Below, one piece after another: positions 53,956-64,000 of a DNA stretch of 64,000 bases. The first letter of the stretch is position 1. Every line of letters begins with the position of its first letter. A program made the translations under genes and the position numbers. The stretch is from Ctena decussata (taxonomy: Eukaryota > Mollusca > Bivalvia > Lucinida > Lucinidae). The notes beneath the pieces are model-generated. The model saw nothing but the letters and a program-made list of their open reading frames with translations. It was not told the DNA's origin and did not search any database. The DNA lies in assembly GCA_963989385.1 (NCBI GenBank), contig OZ022501.1:19740102-19804101 (forward strand), in the 5' to 3' direction.

Positions 53956-53968
53956 GCAACACTGGTCA

Positions 53969-54005
53969 CGCCCTCCCCCCTCCCCCCCTCCCCCCCCCCC
54001 CCCCA
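53969..54005 (+). repeat. C-rich low-complexity tract
   Basis: CCCTCCCCCC-type run, strongly strand-biased. Confidence 0.85.
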
Positions 54006-54477
54006 AGGGCCTGCTTCAGCGGAACATTTTTTTCCAACAGTCGGGTGATTTCGCGATCCGATCCGATAACAAAAGGAAAGTGCTTCAGATGTACATAACG
54101 GTATATTTCGAACTGCTAGCCGGTCTTTCCAGTCGGATTTTTTTTCTACATGTATTTATTTTGCTGACTGCAGCTGAAATCACATGTGACCATATCGAGA
54201 ATTTTTACGCATATATTCCATACAACGAACAAACCATACGCAGATGTCAGTGTCTTGGAAAACACTGATCACGGTCAATACATATCGGTCTATAAATTTT
54301 TCAGGGTCTAAAAACTTCCATTCAAAAGGGAGAACTGTAATAAGACCACCAAAACGCTGTTTGTACGCGCCCTCTTCACGTAATTACGACGCCAAATGAG
54401 TGAGTGAGTAGGCTCACATGTTTAACTTTCTATGGACATACGAAGATGGGACTTCGGTTTAAAACCTCATCCGAACA

Positions 54478-55495
54478 AGAATTCCGCGGAATGCGGTGTC
54501 TCGCCTGCTGGCGCCTTGTCACGAAACAGAGCTAAATCAGCAAAGATGTATGAATGAAACAAGTTTCTTGGCTGTAGCCCTTACGGTTTCTGAGAAACAG
54601 ACCTAAACGCGTAAACTTGCCAAAAAATTGCAAAGTCAGCCAACCGTAAAATGTTGGTAAAGACTCAATATCGACGATGACGTTGAGTTCTTCTCTTCCA
54701 GATGAATGCATGGCCCAAGTTTCATGGCTCTAGCCCTTATAGTTTCTGAGTAACATACCTAAACGCGAAAACTTGACAAAAAATTGCGAAGTCAGTCAAC
54801 CGTAAAATCTAGGTAAAGACTCAATACAGATGATGGCTTTGGGAGTTACTCTTTCAGATGTATGCATGGCCCTAGTTTCATGGCTCTAGCCCTTATAGTT
54901 TCTGAGAAAATGACCTAAACGCAAAAACTCGACAAAAAATTACGAAGTCAGTCAACCGTAAAATCTAGGTCAAGACTCAACATCGATAACAGCTTTCAGC
55001 TGTACTCTTCCAGATGTATGCATGACCCAAGTTTCACAGCTCTAGCCCTTGTAGTTTCTGAGAAAATGACCTAAACGCAAAAACTCGACAAAAAATTGCG
55101 AAGTCAGTCAACCGTAAAATCTAGGTCAAGACTCAACATTGATGACGATTTTCAGCTGTACTCTTCCAGATGTATGCATGACTCAAGTTCCATGGCTCTA
55201 GCCCTTGTAGTTTCTGAGAAAATGACCTAAACGCAAAAACTCGACAAAAAATTGCGAAGTCAGTCAACCGTAAAATCTAGGTCAAGACTCAACATTGATG
55301 ACGATTTTCAGCTGTACTCTTCCAGATGTATGCATGACTCAAGTTCCATGGCTCTAGCCCTTATAGTTTCTGAGAAAATGACCTAAACGCAAAAACTCGA
55401 CAAAAGTTTACGCCGACGACGCCGCCGACGACGACACCGGAAAAGCAATACATATGTCTCGCCTCTGCTTCGCAGGCGAGACAAAAACCAGGAAG
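54478..55495 (+). mobile_element. tandem-core ('pearl'-like) element, 156-bp units
   Basis: The left arm begins ATTCCGCGGAATGCGGTGTC then TCGCCTGCTGG. Five or more core units follow at a spacing of 155-156 bp (AGATGTATGCATG at 54857, 55012, 55168 and 55324), each with TTTCATGGCTCTAGCCC, AGTTTCTGAGAAAATGACC and AAGTCAGTCAACCGTAAAAT. The right arm has a GACGACGCCGCCGACG run and a hairpin TCTCGCCTCTGCTTCGCAGG closing with CGAGA. TCTCGCCTGC at the left and GCAGGCGAGA at the right are inverted ends. Confidence 0.7.
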
Positions 55496-55507
55496 GGGTG
55501 TGTGTGG

Positions 55508-55531
55508 GGGGGGGGGCGGGGGGGGGGGGTT
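55508..55531 (+). repeat. poly-G tract
   Basis: A G run broken by a single C, directly after the element at 54478. Confidence 0.9.
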
Positions 55532-56255
55532 GCTGATTGGTCTATCTCGTAATGCATGTAACACAAGGCATAAGAAGCAATGGACACAGATCAGACTGCG
55601 CTTTCAAAGTCATGCTGGTTCTAATAAGCAAGGAATGGGTAAGTCAAAAGTGAAAAGTGGCTGATCATTTTGCTCATTTGTTCAGGTTGATTGGAACATC
55701 TGATGTTCGCAAAGGCAACAAGAGCCAAAGGCCCCTTTTCTCATGTGGTCTCATATTTATACGGTACATGTAAATCCCTTTATCGTTTTGGACAAACTGA
55801 ATATTTTACAGCCACTGTATTATGACACCATTTTTGTCAAGAGTTTTGCCTTATACACAATCCAGGGTGGTATTAATTAAATTTCTAAAGCAAGGACCTT
55901 GCAAATCCATTTTAATGACACTATGTAAACATACAAATTGGTTTTCACGGTTGAACGGTTTAACAACGCCTTTTATACAAAATGACCAGATTCTAATTCG
56001 CAGATGCTAGTTTGATTTGGAGATGTTAACTGCCTTATACCATATCAATTATGGAAAACAAAAAGCGATCTGATTCTTTTTATCTGAATCGCTTTTTGTA
56101 CATTTTGCAGATTGAGGTATAAGTCAGTTTTTTTTCTTCTGATATAATTTATTGCATACTGTGGATATTAAAGGAACTCTAAATTTAAGTGGTCTGCAGA
56201 TATTGCCTTGTACAGGTATTTTATTTTTGAGGACGATCCAAGCAACTATTCGAGA
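55532..56255. other. no gene; one hairpin at 56027-56127
   Basis: AACTGCCTTATACC pairs with GGTATAAGTCAGTT, and inside it AAAAAGCGAT pairs with ATCGCTTTTT. This may be a very short MITE. The rest is featureless. Confidence 0.5.
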
Positions 56256-56259
56256 ATAA

Positions 56260-56531
56260 AATGAACTCCAGACCATGGTCAAGAATCGGAAACTAAGGTG
56301 GTTTGGCCATGTCTCAAGGTCTTCTGGTTTAGCAAAGGCAATTCTACAGAGCACAGTGAAAGGAAAAAGAAGAGGTAGACAGAAGAAGAGCGTGGGAAGA
56401 CAATATTAAAAAAGTGGACAGGAATGGACTTTGCGAGCGCAACTAGGGCACCTGAAAACAGGATAAGGTGGAAAGGGAGCGTTTGGAAATCATCTGTGGT
56501 GCCCTATCGACCTTGTAAGTTTATTGAATAG
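56260..56531 (+). pseudogene. 3' end of a truncated LINE (RT C-terminus)
   Basis: Reads M-V-K-N-R-K-L-R-W-F-G-H-V-S-R, then K-R-R-G-R-Q-K-K, and after one frame change I-K-K-W-T-G-M-D-F-A-S-A-T-R-A-P-E-N-R-I-R-W-K and V-V-P-Y-R-P-C-K-F. This W-F-G-H-V ... G-R-P-K-K-R-W ... W-T-G-M ... R-W order is the standard C-terminal end of many invertebrate LINE reverse transcriptases. The stop is followed by a GAATAGAATA tail. It is 5'-truncated and frameshifted. Confidence 0.8.
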
Positions 56532-56541
56532 AATAGAATAT

Positions 56542-56732
56542 TTTCGCGACGATGTCAAAGCAACGATGCAGTGGGCAGGAATGGACTTTGCCAGGGCAAC
56601 TAGGGCAGCTGAAAACAGCACAAGGCGGAAATGGACCGTTTGGAAGTCATCTTTGGTGCCCCAACGACCTTGTAAGTTTATGGGATAGAATAGAATAGAA
56701 TAATTTCGCGACGATGTCAAAGCAACGATGCA
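56542..56732 (+). mobile_element. second truncated LINE 3' end with 29-bp flanking repeats
   Basis: A further copy of the same LINE tail (56571-56703; W-A-G-M-D-F-A-R-A-T-R-A-A-E-N then V-P-Q-R-P-C-K-F-M-G and stop, then GAATA repeats) lies between two identical 29-base segments, 56542-56570 and 56704-56732 (beginning TTTCGCGACGATGTC). These look like a long target-site duplication, which LINEs often produce. Confidence 0.75.
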
Positions 56733-57115
56733 CACCATGCGACACTACCACGTGACACCAATACCGAACTGTCAATACGTGCGACGTCACATGAATCAAA
56801 AGGCAATATCAGCTCGTACACCCAAAAACAGACCCGTTCAACGCAAGCCATTATAAGAGCCACGGACGTCGGTCTCGCAGTAAAACCCATTTGCCAATCC
56901 CTACAACGCCCAATTCCAGTTTTAAGCACAAGAACGGCAGAGGCGCGCACGAAGTCATTCCCAAAAGGGCAATACCGATCACCCCACGACCGACGAGGAT
57001 CAGATCCGCCACATCCGAGTCTAGGCTGAGATGCCCCAATACCGCTTGAAGATACATACCTAACATGCGACGATGTCCCATCGACTTTGACATGACGTTT
57101 CAGTGATGTTGATAC
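56733..57115. other. GC-richer stretch of unknown nature
   Basis: Compositionally distinct from its surroundings, with two minus-strand frames of about 77-80 codons (56717-56950 and 56851-57093) and an open plus frame. None resembles a known protein. It could be a relic of another element. Confidence 0.35.
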
Positions 57116-57357
57116 GACGTCGCTACGACCAACAGAAATTATTCGTCAGCTGTGCCTAAGATACAGTGGGCCTCTAACCCTCACTGCCCATATGGGTATT
57201 AGGCTATGGGAAACCTTTACCTTTACCTACCCTAATACAAACAGATCAGAACAGCACGCGACACGACACGAGCCGCCCAATTATGTCTTAGAAGCTCACA
57301 TACTCCACACCTGTCAGCATATCCGACCGGCAAGGCCCTAAAATGGTACCCATCGTA

Positions 57358-57560
57358 TAGCTGGAGATGAGGTGGGATATTGAGGATAATTCTGAGATAT
57401 TTTTCTAGTTTGCATCAAAACATACGTTTTACCCCTCATTTAAATCGTCTCGATAAGACGGTTTAAATGAGGGTTCACAACATATGTTCTCATGAAAAAT
57501 GGAAAATTATCACTATTTTTTTTTTTTGTTAATCTTCTCATCTGCAACGCTGGGATACAC
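57358..57560. mobile_element. M4 hairpin element, diverged
   Basis: ATAGCTGGAGATGAGG, AACATACGTTTTACCCCTCA and a centre CGTCTCGATAAGACG, then AACATATGTTCTCATG and AATTATCACTA. Same plan as 37041-37241, with a T run in the right arm. Confidence 0.6.
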
Positions 57561-58260
57561 GCTACACGATACAGGCTACTGAACTACTGATGACAGGCTG
57601 TCATCAGTAATTCAGTATTCTAACTGTTTTTAAGTTTCGAACCAAAATGTCAGGTAGACATAAAAGAAGGAACTGAATGGTAAAAGTACATCTGATCAAA
57701 ACATATTTACATAATCACAGAAATTCCTAGGACGTCAAGGATAGATCATATGTTCCAAGCGTGACCGTCAAATAGGATACTTTGCAATGGCTCTGATCGG
57801 GCAATTTGATCAGATTATTTGCCGTTCTCACATTGAGAGTATAATGGCGATACCTATATACAGGCTGGGGTTCAAATCGCAAAGTTAGTGGTTTTGGTTC
57901 AAATCTCTTATGAAGCTAATTTCTTTTCGGTGGGATTCTATCGCATACAGCCAAAATCTCAAAATAACTAAAAGAATTCAACAAACCACTGCCGGTAGAA
58001 TGATTGCTACGACATCGACTCGGCGTATGTGCAAACGCACAATTACGCACAATCAATGTCATGGCAGACAGTGTAAGGAATATGTATAGAATTTATATAA
58101 AACTGACAACTCTTAGGATTCTTATATTTCAAACTATAAAACACATCAATTCACAAATCAGGGTGTCACTTTCTTCCAGTCCGGAGTGTCTGGTTGGCCA
58201 GACCGTCTCACCATTGGCGGCATCAGTTCTCCAGGTCGCTGAATCTCAAAGGATAAAAAA
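57561..58260. other. no gene; small hairpin at 57575-57622
   Basis: TACTGATGACAG pairs with CTGTCATCAGTA. Otherwise nothing recognisable. Confidence 0.45.
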
Positions 58261-58496
58261 TGAGCCGCGACACGAGAAAACCAACAGCGTGTTTGTGCAC
58301 CCAGCCCAGACTCGGATCAGCCTGGGCATCCGCCAATTCTGATCAGTCTCTTTCTAAACGCTTAAAGGGCAGCCAAGGGACTAAGCTACCTTCATGTGGA
58401 CAGCGAAGACTCTGATCAGACTGGGCGGATGCCCAGGCAGATCTGAGTCTGCGCTGGACGCACAACCACATTGTTGGGTTTCTCGTGTTGCGGCTA
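58261..58496. mobile_element. M1 foldback MITE
   Basis: Full-length copy, TGAGCCGCGACACGAGAAAA to CGTGTTGCGGCTA. Confidence 0.85.
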
Positions 58497-58867
58497 AAAT
58501 ATACTGTTTGGGGCTACACTGCCATGTTTCCGCCATTTTTAAAAAGGGGAACAACTTATGTTTCTGCAATTGTTATTTCCTGCGACGATGCTACCTTTCA
58601 AAAAAGGGGTTGACTCTTAAAAGAATTGGCTCCTAGAGCAGTAAGTTGTTTCATTTACGTGTTGACCCCTTTTGAGAAGCGATGCGGATGGAAGGTGAGT
58701 TCCTCTGAAAGTATACCCATTCACTAAGATCATGTTAGTTAAAATACCAACGGCGACGTGATTTATCCAGTGGGTACACCACGATGAAAAGCGCCGGAGC
58801 GTTATAATGTGCATAACCCAGCGTATAGTTGAAAATTCCAATACCTAGGGGATGTGGGGGAAAGTAA

Positions 58868-59010
58868 TGGATGAACGGATGACTTGCGACTTTACGCCCT
58901 TTCTGGCAGTATCAGTCATATCAGGGCGATGTGCGGGTGATAATGAAAATCTGTGTGCGACGAAAACCTGTTTATGACGGAAACGATTTCCGGCTGCAGC
59001 CGGAATCACC
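58868..59010 (-). repeat. SINE family A, body only
   Basis: Minus-strand copy with TACGCCCTTT, TATCAGTCATATCAGGGCGA and GTTTATGACGG. The tRNA-like head is missing. Confidence 0.55.
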
Positions 59011-59345
59011 CAAACTAAACTGTTTGTTGCGGATCAGGCTGCGAGAATGCGATAGCTGATCTGAGTCTCCAGCTGTTTTTAAATGCCCAACAGTACAGTT
59101 TCTTGTTGAGCGGTTCTAATAACGTTATACTTACGTTCAGTTCAGCTGACTCAAGACAGGCTCCGAGTCGGGTTACTACATCCCCTTAGTATTCTGGTGG
59201 AGCAAATATGGAGTATGTCACTGGAACCACAGCATCACCCCTGGGATCTTCGCTGTAATACTTGTAATATCCCATACTGAATGACCTTGTCTTAATCCAC
59301 AATTTCTTTCAAATCTCGACTTTTGACAGTACATAATACAACACC

Positions 59346-59452
59346 TAATGGCACAACACTGAATCAACATTAAATCAACGCTGATTCAATGTCATGACGT
59401 TGAATCAACATTGATTCGATGTTGCGTTCAATGTTGTGCGCCTGCTGAACAT
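59346..59452. mobile_element. M2 palindromic MITE
   Basis: GGCACAACACTGAATCAACA at the left and TTCAATGTTGTGCGCCTGCT at the right, with ATGTCATGACGTTGA in the centre. The arms are rich in TTGATTC/GAATCAA words. Confidence 0.65.
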
Positions 59453-60021
59453 ATTCTACATGTGCAAAGAGAGATTCAGATGAGCTCTCGCATTTGCAGA
59501 GCCCGATCGCCCTTTGCGTTTAAATCGATTGTCAGTTGCATAATTATGATATAAGGCAGTGTCCAAAATTTGTGACTAAAAATCCAGTGTTAACATCCGA
59601 AATCCTTGAATCTGACTGGCCTTTGTGACTAGTAGTGTATGTAAGCTTAATTTGTGAATGACGCATTAAATTATTGAAATTGACATCGGTCAGTTTGATA
59701 CTGTTTACACAATATCATTATTACAGGTTCAAGTTTTAAAAGTATTTTGTCACTGCTTTCCTGTTTTAGACCTCATGGAGGGTGTATGTGATATACGGGA
59801 TACATAAAAGGGTTTGATTTATTTGAGTGGCTTAATACATACAAATTTACCCAGATTAGGATCTGATCGGCACATACCGTAGAAACATCATCGGCTCAGT
59901 CTTCTCTCAGACGATAGGTCTTTGGACCCTGAGGTGCTCATATTATGAAAGAAAAAAGTCTGATCTGAGCCTGTGCTATCAAATATGCTGCCCGGTATCT
60001 TTTTTTTTCGCGATACCAGGA
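59453..60021. other. no recognisable feature
   Basis: AT-rich non-coding sequence. Confidence 0.4.
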
Positions 60022-60203
60022 GAGCCCTGGTGGCTCAGTAGCTGGCCTGTTGATCTACCTGTCCCGGGTTCGAGACCTGCTGGAGACGGGAATCTTTCCA
60101 ATGGTATACAGGGTCTATTGCACACGGACTCTCGTCGTCCTGATATAACTGAAATACTGTTAAAAAGGGGCGTAAAATCTCAAGTCATCATCATCATTAG
60201 CAT
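60022..60203 (+). repeat. tRNA-derived SINE, family A, best copy
   Basis: Head GAGCCCTGGTGGCTCAGTAG with A-box-like TGGCTCAGTAG and B box GGGTTCGAGACC. The body contains CTCGTCGTCCTGATATAACT, GAAATACTGTTAAAAAGGGG and CGTAAAATCTCAAG, ending in a (TCA)n tail. Sole plus-strand copy in the window. Confidence 0.75.
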
Positions 60204-60264
60204 CACACCAGACATATCTCACTACATCGGTTGTCTATACACAGACAAGCGAAACAAGAGTGAA

Positions 60265-60960
60265 GCGGAAGTGTTTCCCGAACGGGAACAGAACTGAGAA
60301 AATTCTCATCATGGACACCGGTGTTTTCAAATTGCTGTCAAAAAAAAATTGAAGGCCCTAATAAAAAATCCGACTCAGACAATTTTTAGAAAAAAATCAT
60401 GTAGGTTTCAGCGATATAAGTTTTAAAAGTATTAGTTCAAAACTGAGATGCACGAGCCATGCCAAAAGTCATAAAATTGGCTAAAATGTTTCCCGTTCGG
60501 GAAACAAACTGGACCGGCATGCACTGCGATATATACCGGCATGCATCTCAAAAGCACATCCTTCCTGTTTCCTGAACGGGAAATCGACCCTACTGTCAAA
60601 GGGGCGCAGCCCCAGCCAGAAGAAAGCTTACCTCGGCTGGGAATGGAACGAAGAGCGAACGCAAAACTAGTGATGACCTGAGTGTAATAAAGGATATGTT
60701 ACGTTACGGACCCACTGTCAAACCCCTGGCCGCATGTTGCACCCATCCCATCAACTGAGCATCAGCTGCCAAACCATGCGATATATGGTTCTGTATCGTC
60801 AGACTGACGTCTACCAGCATATATTTTCCCTACTGTCATCAGACAGTGGGATCAGCTGCTGGAGTGCGTTGTAAGCGCCCCCAACGTTTGAAGTTGGGGT
60901 TGGCCAAACAGAAATAACTATGTACAGACTGTTGTTTTTATCTGTCTGTATTGTTCGAGC
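60265..60960. repeat. CCCGTTCGGG palindromes; no gene
   Basis: TTTCCCGAACGGGAA (about 60275), GTTTCCCGTTCGGGAAAC (60488) and TTTCCTGAACGGGAAA (60568) are versions of one palindrome. ACCGGCATGCA also occurs twice around 60515-60545. Further on, 60600-60960 is richer in GC and has small hairpins (CTGTCATCAGACAG, CCCCAACGTTTGAAGTTGGGG) but no RNA family I can name. Confidence 0.45.
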
Positions 60961-61067
60961 CCCAAGATCACATTGTACATAGGCACAACAGTGCGATAAA
61001 GCCTCAGGGAAGGTTTTGCACTTTATTACAAGAAAAGTTGAGTGAATAAATAAAAAAAATGTTTATA

Positions 61068-61276
61068 TGAGCCGCAACACGAGAAAACCAACAATGTGTT
61101 TTTGCGCCCAGCGCAGACATAGATCAGTCTTCGCTGTCCGCATGGAGGTAGCTTAAACCCTAAGCTACTCTTTGGGCACTTAACGAAGACTCTGATCAAA
61201 CTGGGCGGGTGTCCAGGCTGATCTGAGTCTTCGCTGGGTGCACAATTACATTGTTGGTTTTCTCGTGTCGAGGCTC
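61068..61276. mobile_element. M1 foldback MITE
   Basis: TGAGCCGCAACACGAGAAAA to CTCGTGTCGAGGCTCA. Slightly shortened in the left arm. Confidence 0.8.
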
Positions 61277-61324
61277 ATATGAATTAATTAGTCCATATGC
61301 CATAAACAGGAATGCCTAAAACAT

Positions 61325-61519
61325 AGATGGGTCGATGACTTGGGAGTTTACATCACTTTTATTAATTTTTCGGTCATATTAGGACGATGGGTGGGTGATA
61401 ATGCAAGGCTGTGTGCAATGGAAACCGTTTACGATTGAAAAGAATTGCCTACGCTCGAACGCGGGACCGTTAGAACAACAAGCCATCGCTTAACCAACTG
61501 AGCTAACGGGACTCCAAAG
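61325..61519 (-). repeat. SINE family A
   Basis: Minus-strand copy: TTAGGACGATGGGTGGGTGA, CGTTTACGATTGAAAAG and a head complement CAACTGAGCTAACGGGACTC. Confidence 0.65.
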
Positions 61520-61607
61520 CCCCTAAGAAATTAAATGTGGCACCAATTTGTGTCAACAGTATGAATTTGAAGTAAACTGCGTACTACTGTGAGAATTTCC
61601 GTAGGAC

Positions 61608-61795
61608 GACATGGATGGACGGGTGACTTGCGATTTTTCGTCCGGTTCAATAGGATTTCAGTCATAGGGTGATAATGAAAGGATGTGTGCAATGAAACCC
61701 CGTTTACGGTTGGAAAGATATCCGCCTCGAGCGGGGCTCGAATCCGGAATAGCTAGATAAGCAGGCCAGCGCTTAACCTGAGTTACCGGGGCTCC
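61608..61795 (-). repeat. SINE family A
   Basis: Minus-strand copy ~90 bp from the previous one. Head complement GAGTTACCGGGGCTCCTC, B box complement GGGGCTCGAATCC. Confidence 0.7.
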
Positions 61796-61861
61796 TCTCG
61801 TAGGCCGACATCGACCATACAATGATCTAATTATCTAATTGTAGAGATAAAAGTCCTACGG

Positions 61862-61945
61862 GACACACAATGTTGAATCAATATTGAATCAACGTTATTC
61901 AATGTCATTATGTTTGATAAACGGTGATTCAATAGTGTGTGCCCA
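61862..61945. mobile_element. M2 palindromic MITE, diverged
   Basis: CACACAATGTTGAATCAA at the left and GATTCAATAGTGTGTGCCCA at the right, with GTCATTATG in the centre. Confidence 0.55.
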
Positions 61946-62415
61946 GTGGGTGTGAAACCTTATTGGGATTCATAAAAACAGCATTTAATGCTTGAAATTT
62001 CTATCTCCTTACCTCAGAATTGTCCGTATCTATCCGATGAACTTACAGTAACCAGAAAAATCTGTACAATGGGGAGTTTCTTAAACATACACGGTTTTGA
62101 ATAATGAGAATTGGGTATTCTTGACACTTTTGGCCTTTATAATTATTTACACAAGCGATTACGTATCGCATGGCCTTTTTCCATTCATTTCTTTTGTAAA
62201 CATTGATTTCAGAGCAAAGGGAGCTGGCATAAATATTCATCTATTATCATATTCATGAAAAACTGTGCGATGCGACTTTGAAATTTTCATAGGCCAGGGA
62301 AATGCGAATGATTTCACAAAAACAGATGAAAAAAGAAAAAAAACGTTGATACTGACATTTTTCCTTGCGCCGGTACTTTGTATATGCAAGCTTCGCATAC
62401 TTTGACCCAAGCGGA
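61946..62415. other. no recognisable feature
   Basis: Two short minus-strand frames (65 and 72 codons) without family resemblance. AT-rich. Confidence 0.4.
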
Positions 62416-62422
62416 TACATGA

Positions 62423-62498
62423 TGTCGAAGTCTGTGTGACGTCATTACGTCGCACCGACGTCAGTACGACGTCGTTTTGATGTCATGTGCCTGCTGGA
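62423..62498. mobile_element. M2 palindromic MITE, left-truncated
   Basis: GTGTGACGTCATTACGTCGC, ACCGACGTCAGTACGACGTC and an intact right end TGATGTCATGTGCCTGCTGG. Confidence 0.65.
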
Positions 62499-62865
62499 GC
62501 CAGCCTGGATGCTCATGCCCAGAGAAGACTCGTTAAGGCATAATCATGTTTGTTGTTCAAAATTCGATGTCAAATTACGAGTTTATGGGATTAGACCGAT
62601 ATTGCGCTCCATGTTCAGTGTCTTTACCCTGGATGCATTCAAACATCAGCTCTCACAGAGAAAACTATATAAAAAAAAATTCTTTATTTAGAAACCACAA
62701 TTACAGCACTTTGTGCTTTCTTGGACAAATTATGCAAGTTCTTTAGCGCTCAGTCTAGGCCCGACCAAACATTCTGACATCACTGCTAAGAGATATGAAG
62801 TTTAACTCTGTTTTTCTTTTAAAGCGTTCTGTCATGCTATGTCGAGGCAAATTACTTATAGTATG
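62499..62865. other. no recognisable feature
   Basis: Non-coding sequence between an M2 MITE and the GATC-rich region. Confidence 0.35.
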
Positions 62866-62869
62866 TTCT

Positions 62870-63830
62870 CACTGCCGATCAGATCAACTCGACAAGCTCA
62901 ACTCGTCAAGCCAGCTCGATCGGCAGGGGTGGTCGGGGTGGTCTGCCTTGTTCGGCATCGCTCCGGCATCCTACCCAAAAATCTTGGGCATTTTTCAATA
63001 AATTCGAGTAGAGATCGAGGAGATCGAGGAAGTCAAGGCCTAGAAGCTCGGGAAGCGAGTATTGGCTCAGTAGACATCGATTTAATCGGGAAACGATCAT
63101 GTAGCTATCTAGTTTGTGTTGGATAAAAACATATGGATCAGTATCCGATGAACTCGACCTCTCTTCGACCAATACCCTATTTCTTTCCGATCAACGCGAT
63201 TCCTTTTCAATTTGTTGCCCAGATCAACTTGACCACTACCTGATTGCTAGTTGACCGCACTGGATAGCTACCCGACCTTATACGAGCGCAATGCCATACT
63301 TCAAACAAGGTATGCAGTACTGACAATCTCCTAAGCCGTAATAGCATAAAAAGATCACAACTACAATTACTAAAATTCCGCAAAGAGACAGATGCTGCCT
63401 TTTTGATTAGGAAGTCACAACCATATCACCTCCACCAAGCTCTCAGGAGGCTTAGATGGGAGGGAAAGAAAGCCAGCAGTCGGCATCACCACTACCATTT
63501 CAAGCATACCATGGAGCAAGAGCAGCCTGGTTCTCCTTGACAAATGAGGTTTTTAGACTTAGATTGTCTACAGTGGCCGTACATGACTAATAATATAGGT
63601 CAATTTGGTCGAATAGAGATCGTGTAGAGATCGTGTAGGGATCGAGATGACCGCTTAGAGATCTGGCTGATTGTCGGGTTGATGTGGTGTAGTCGTGAGT
63701 GGTCATGTTTGGGTCTTGTACGGTCGGGAAAAAGTCCTTTACTAGCCCGATCAAATAATTGGTCGAACTTGGTTGGAGAATTCGGGCGATCGAGACGATC
63801 AAGTTGATCAATGGGAAAATGCCTTTAATA
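62870..63830. repeat. GATCGA/TCGATC-rich region
   Basis: Words such as GATCGAG, CTCGATC, GATCAACT and AGATCGTGTAG recur at 62870-63240 and 63595-63830, in both orientations, with plainer sequence between. The two parts are loosely complementary. Overlapping short frames occur on both strands, as expected for such composition, and none looks like a gene. Confidence 0.4.
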
Positions 63831-64000
63831 ATAAAGAAGAACAGGAGAGAAAGGAAATACGGGGATAAAACGCCCATGATGCTCACATCAGCTGCACAGC
63901 CGGCCAGCCAAAATTTATAGATTTTGTAGTACTCTCCCACTACGTTTGTAAAGACGATTTTCCCGTTCCGTCTAAGACAATGTATACGCCTACTTTTATA

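Overview
This window is metazoan nuclear DNA, AT-rich and crowded with repeats. It most likely comes from a bivalve or another lophotrochozoan mollusc. That assignment is an inference from tRNA-derived SINEs ending in (AACC)n, tandem-core elements resembling oyster 'pearl' elements, an NPGP-bearing CR1-like LINE, and the many short foldback elements. There are no operons and no bacterial signals.

One host gene can be reconstructed, on the minus strand: a GAREM orthologue (GRB2-associated regulator of MAPK signalling). Exon 1 (50142-50472) holds the start codon and the first part of the CABIT domain. Exon 2 (32205-34435) holds the rest of CABIT, a long disordered tyrosine- and proline-rich middle and a C-terminal SAM domain. 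Both splice sites fit consensus and both are phase 1. Joined, they give 853 codons, close to the vertebrate length. The intron between them (15.7 kb) is almost entirely repeats.

Region 1 (1-12.9 kb) is gene-free: SINEs, foldback MITEs, a tandem-core element at 8.3-9.56 kb, and one arm each of an inverted pair of reverse-transcriptase-like relics. Region 2 (12.9-21.36 kb) is an 8.2-kb CR1-like LINE with an ORF1 relic, a 3.4-kb spacer and a nearly intact ORF2. It sits inside a foldback MITE and is bounded by a 9-bp target-site duplication, so the MITE is rebuilt when the LINE is removed on paper. Region 3 (21.4-32.2 kb) has a 2.3-kb long inverted repeat, a ~170-bp satellite with nested insertions, two copies of a double-hairpin element, and SINEs. 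Region 4 (32.2-50.5 kb) is GAREM, with a dead mariner-like element, a 1.8-kb minisatellite, three foldbacks, a hAT-like element nested in a MITE, and a tRNA-headed SINE in the intron. Region 5 (50.5-64 kb), upstream of GAREM, holds MITEs, SINEs, a 156-bp tandem-core element and the 3' ends of truncated LINEs, with no recognisable gene.

The main interest lies in the nesting of mobile elements, which gives relative dates, and in several foldback and tandem-core families that seem to share end modules. All family calls come from reading the sequence and have not been checked against a database.
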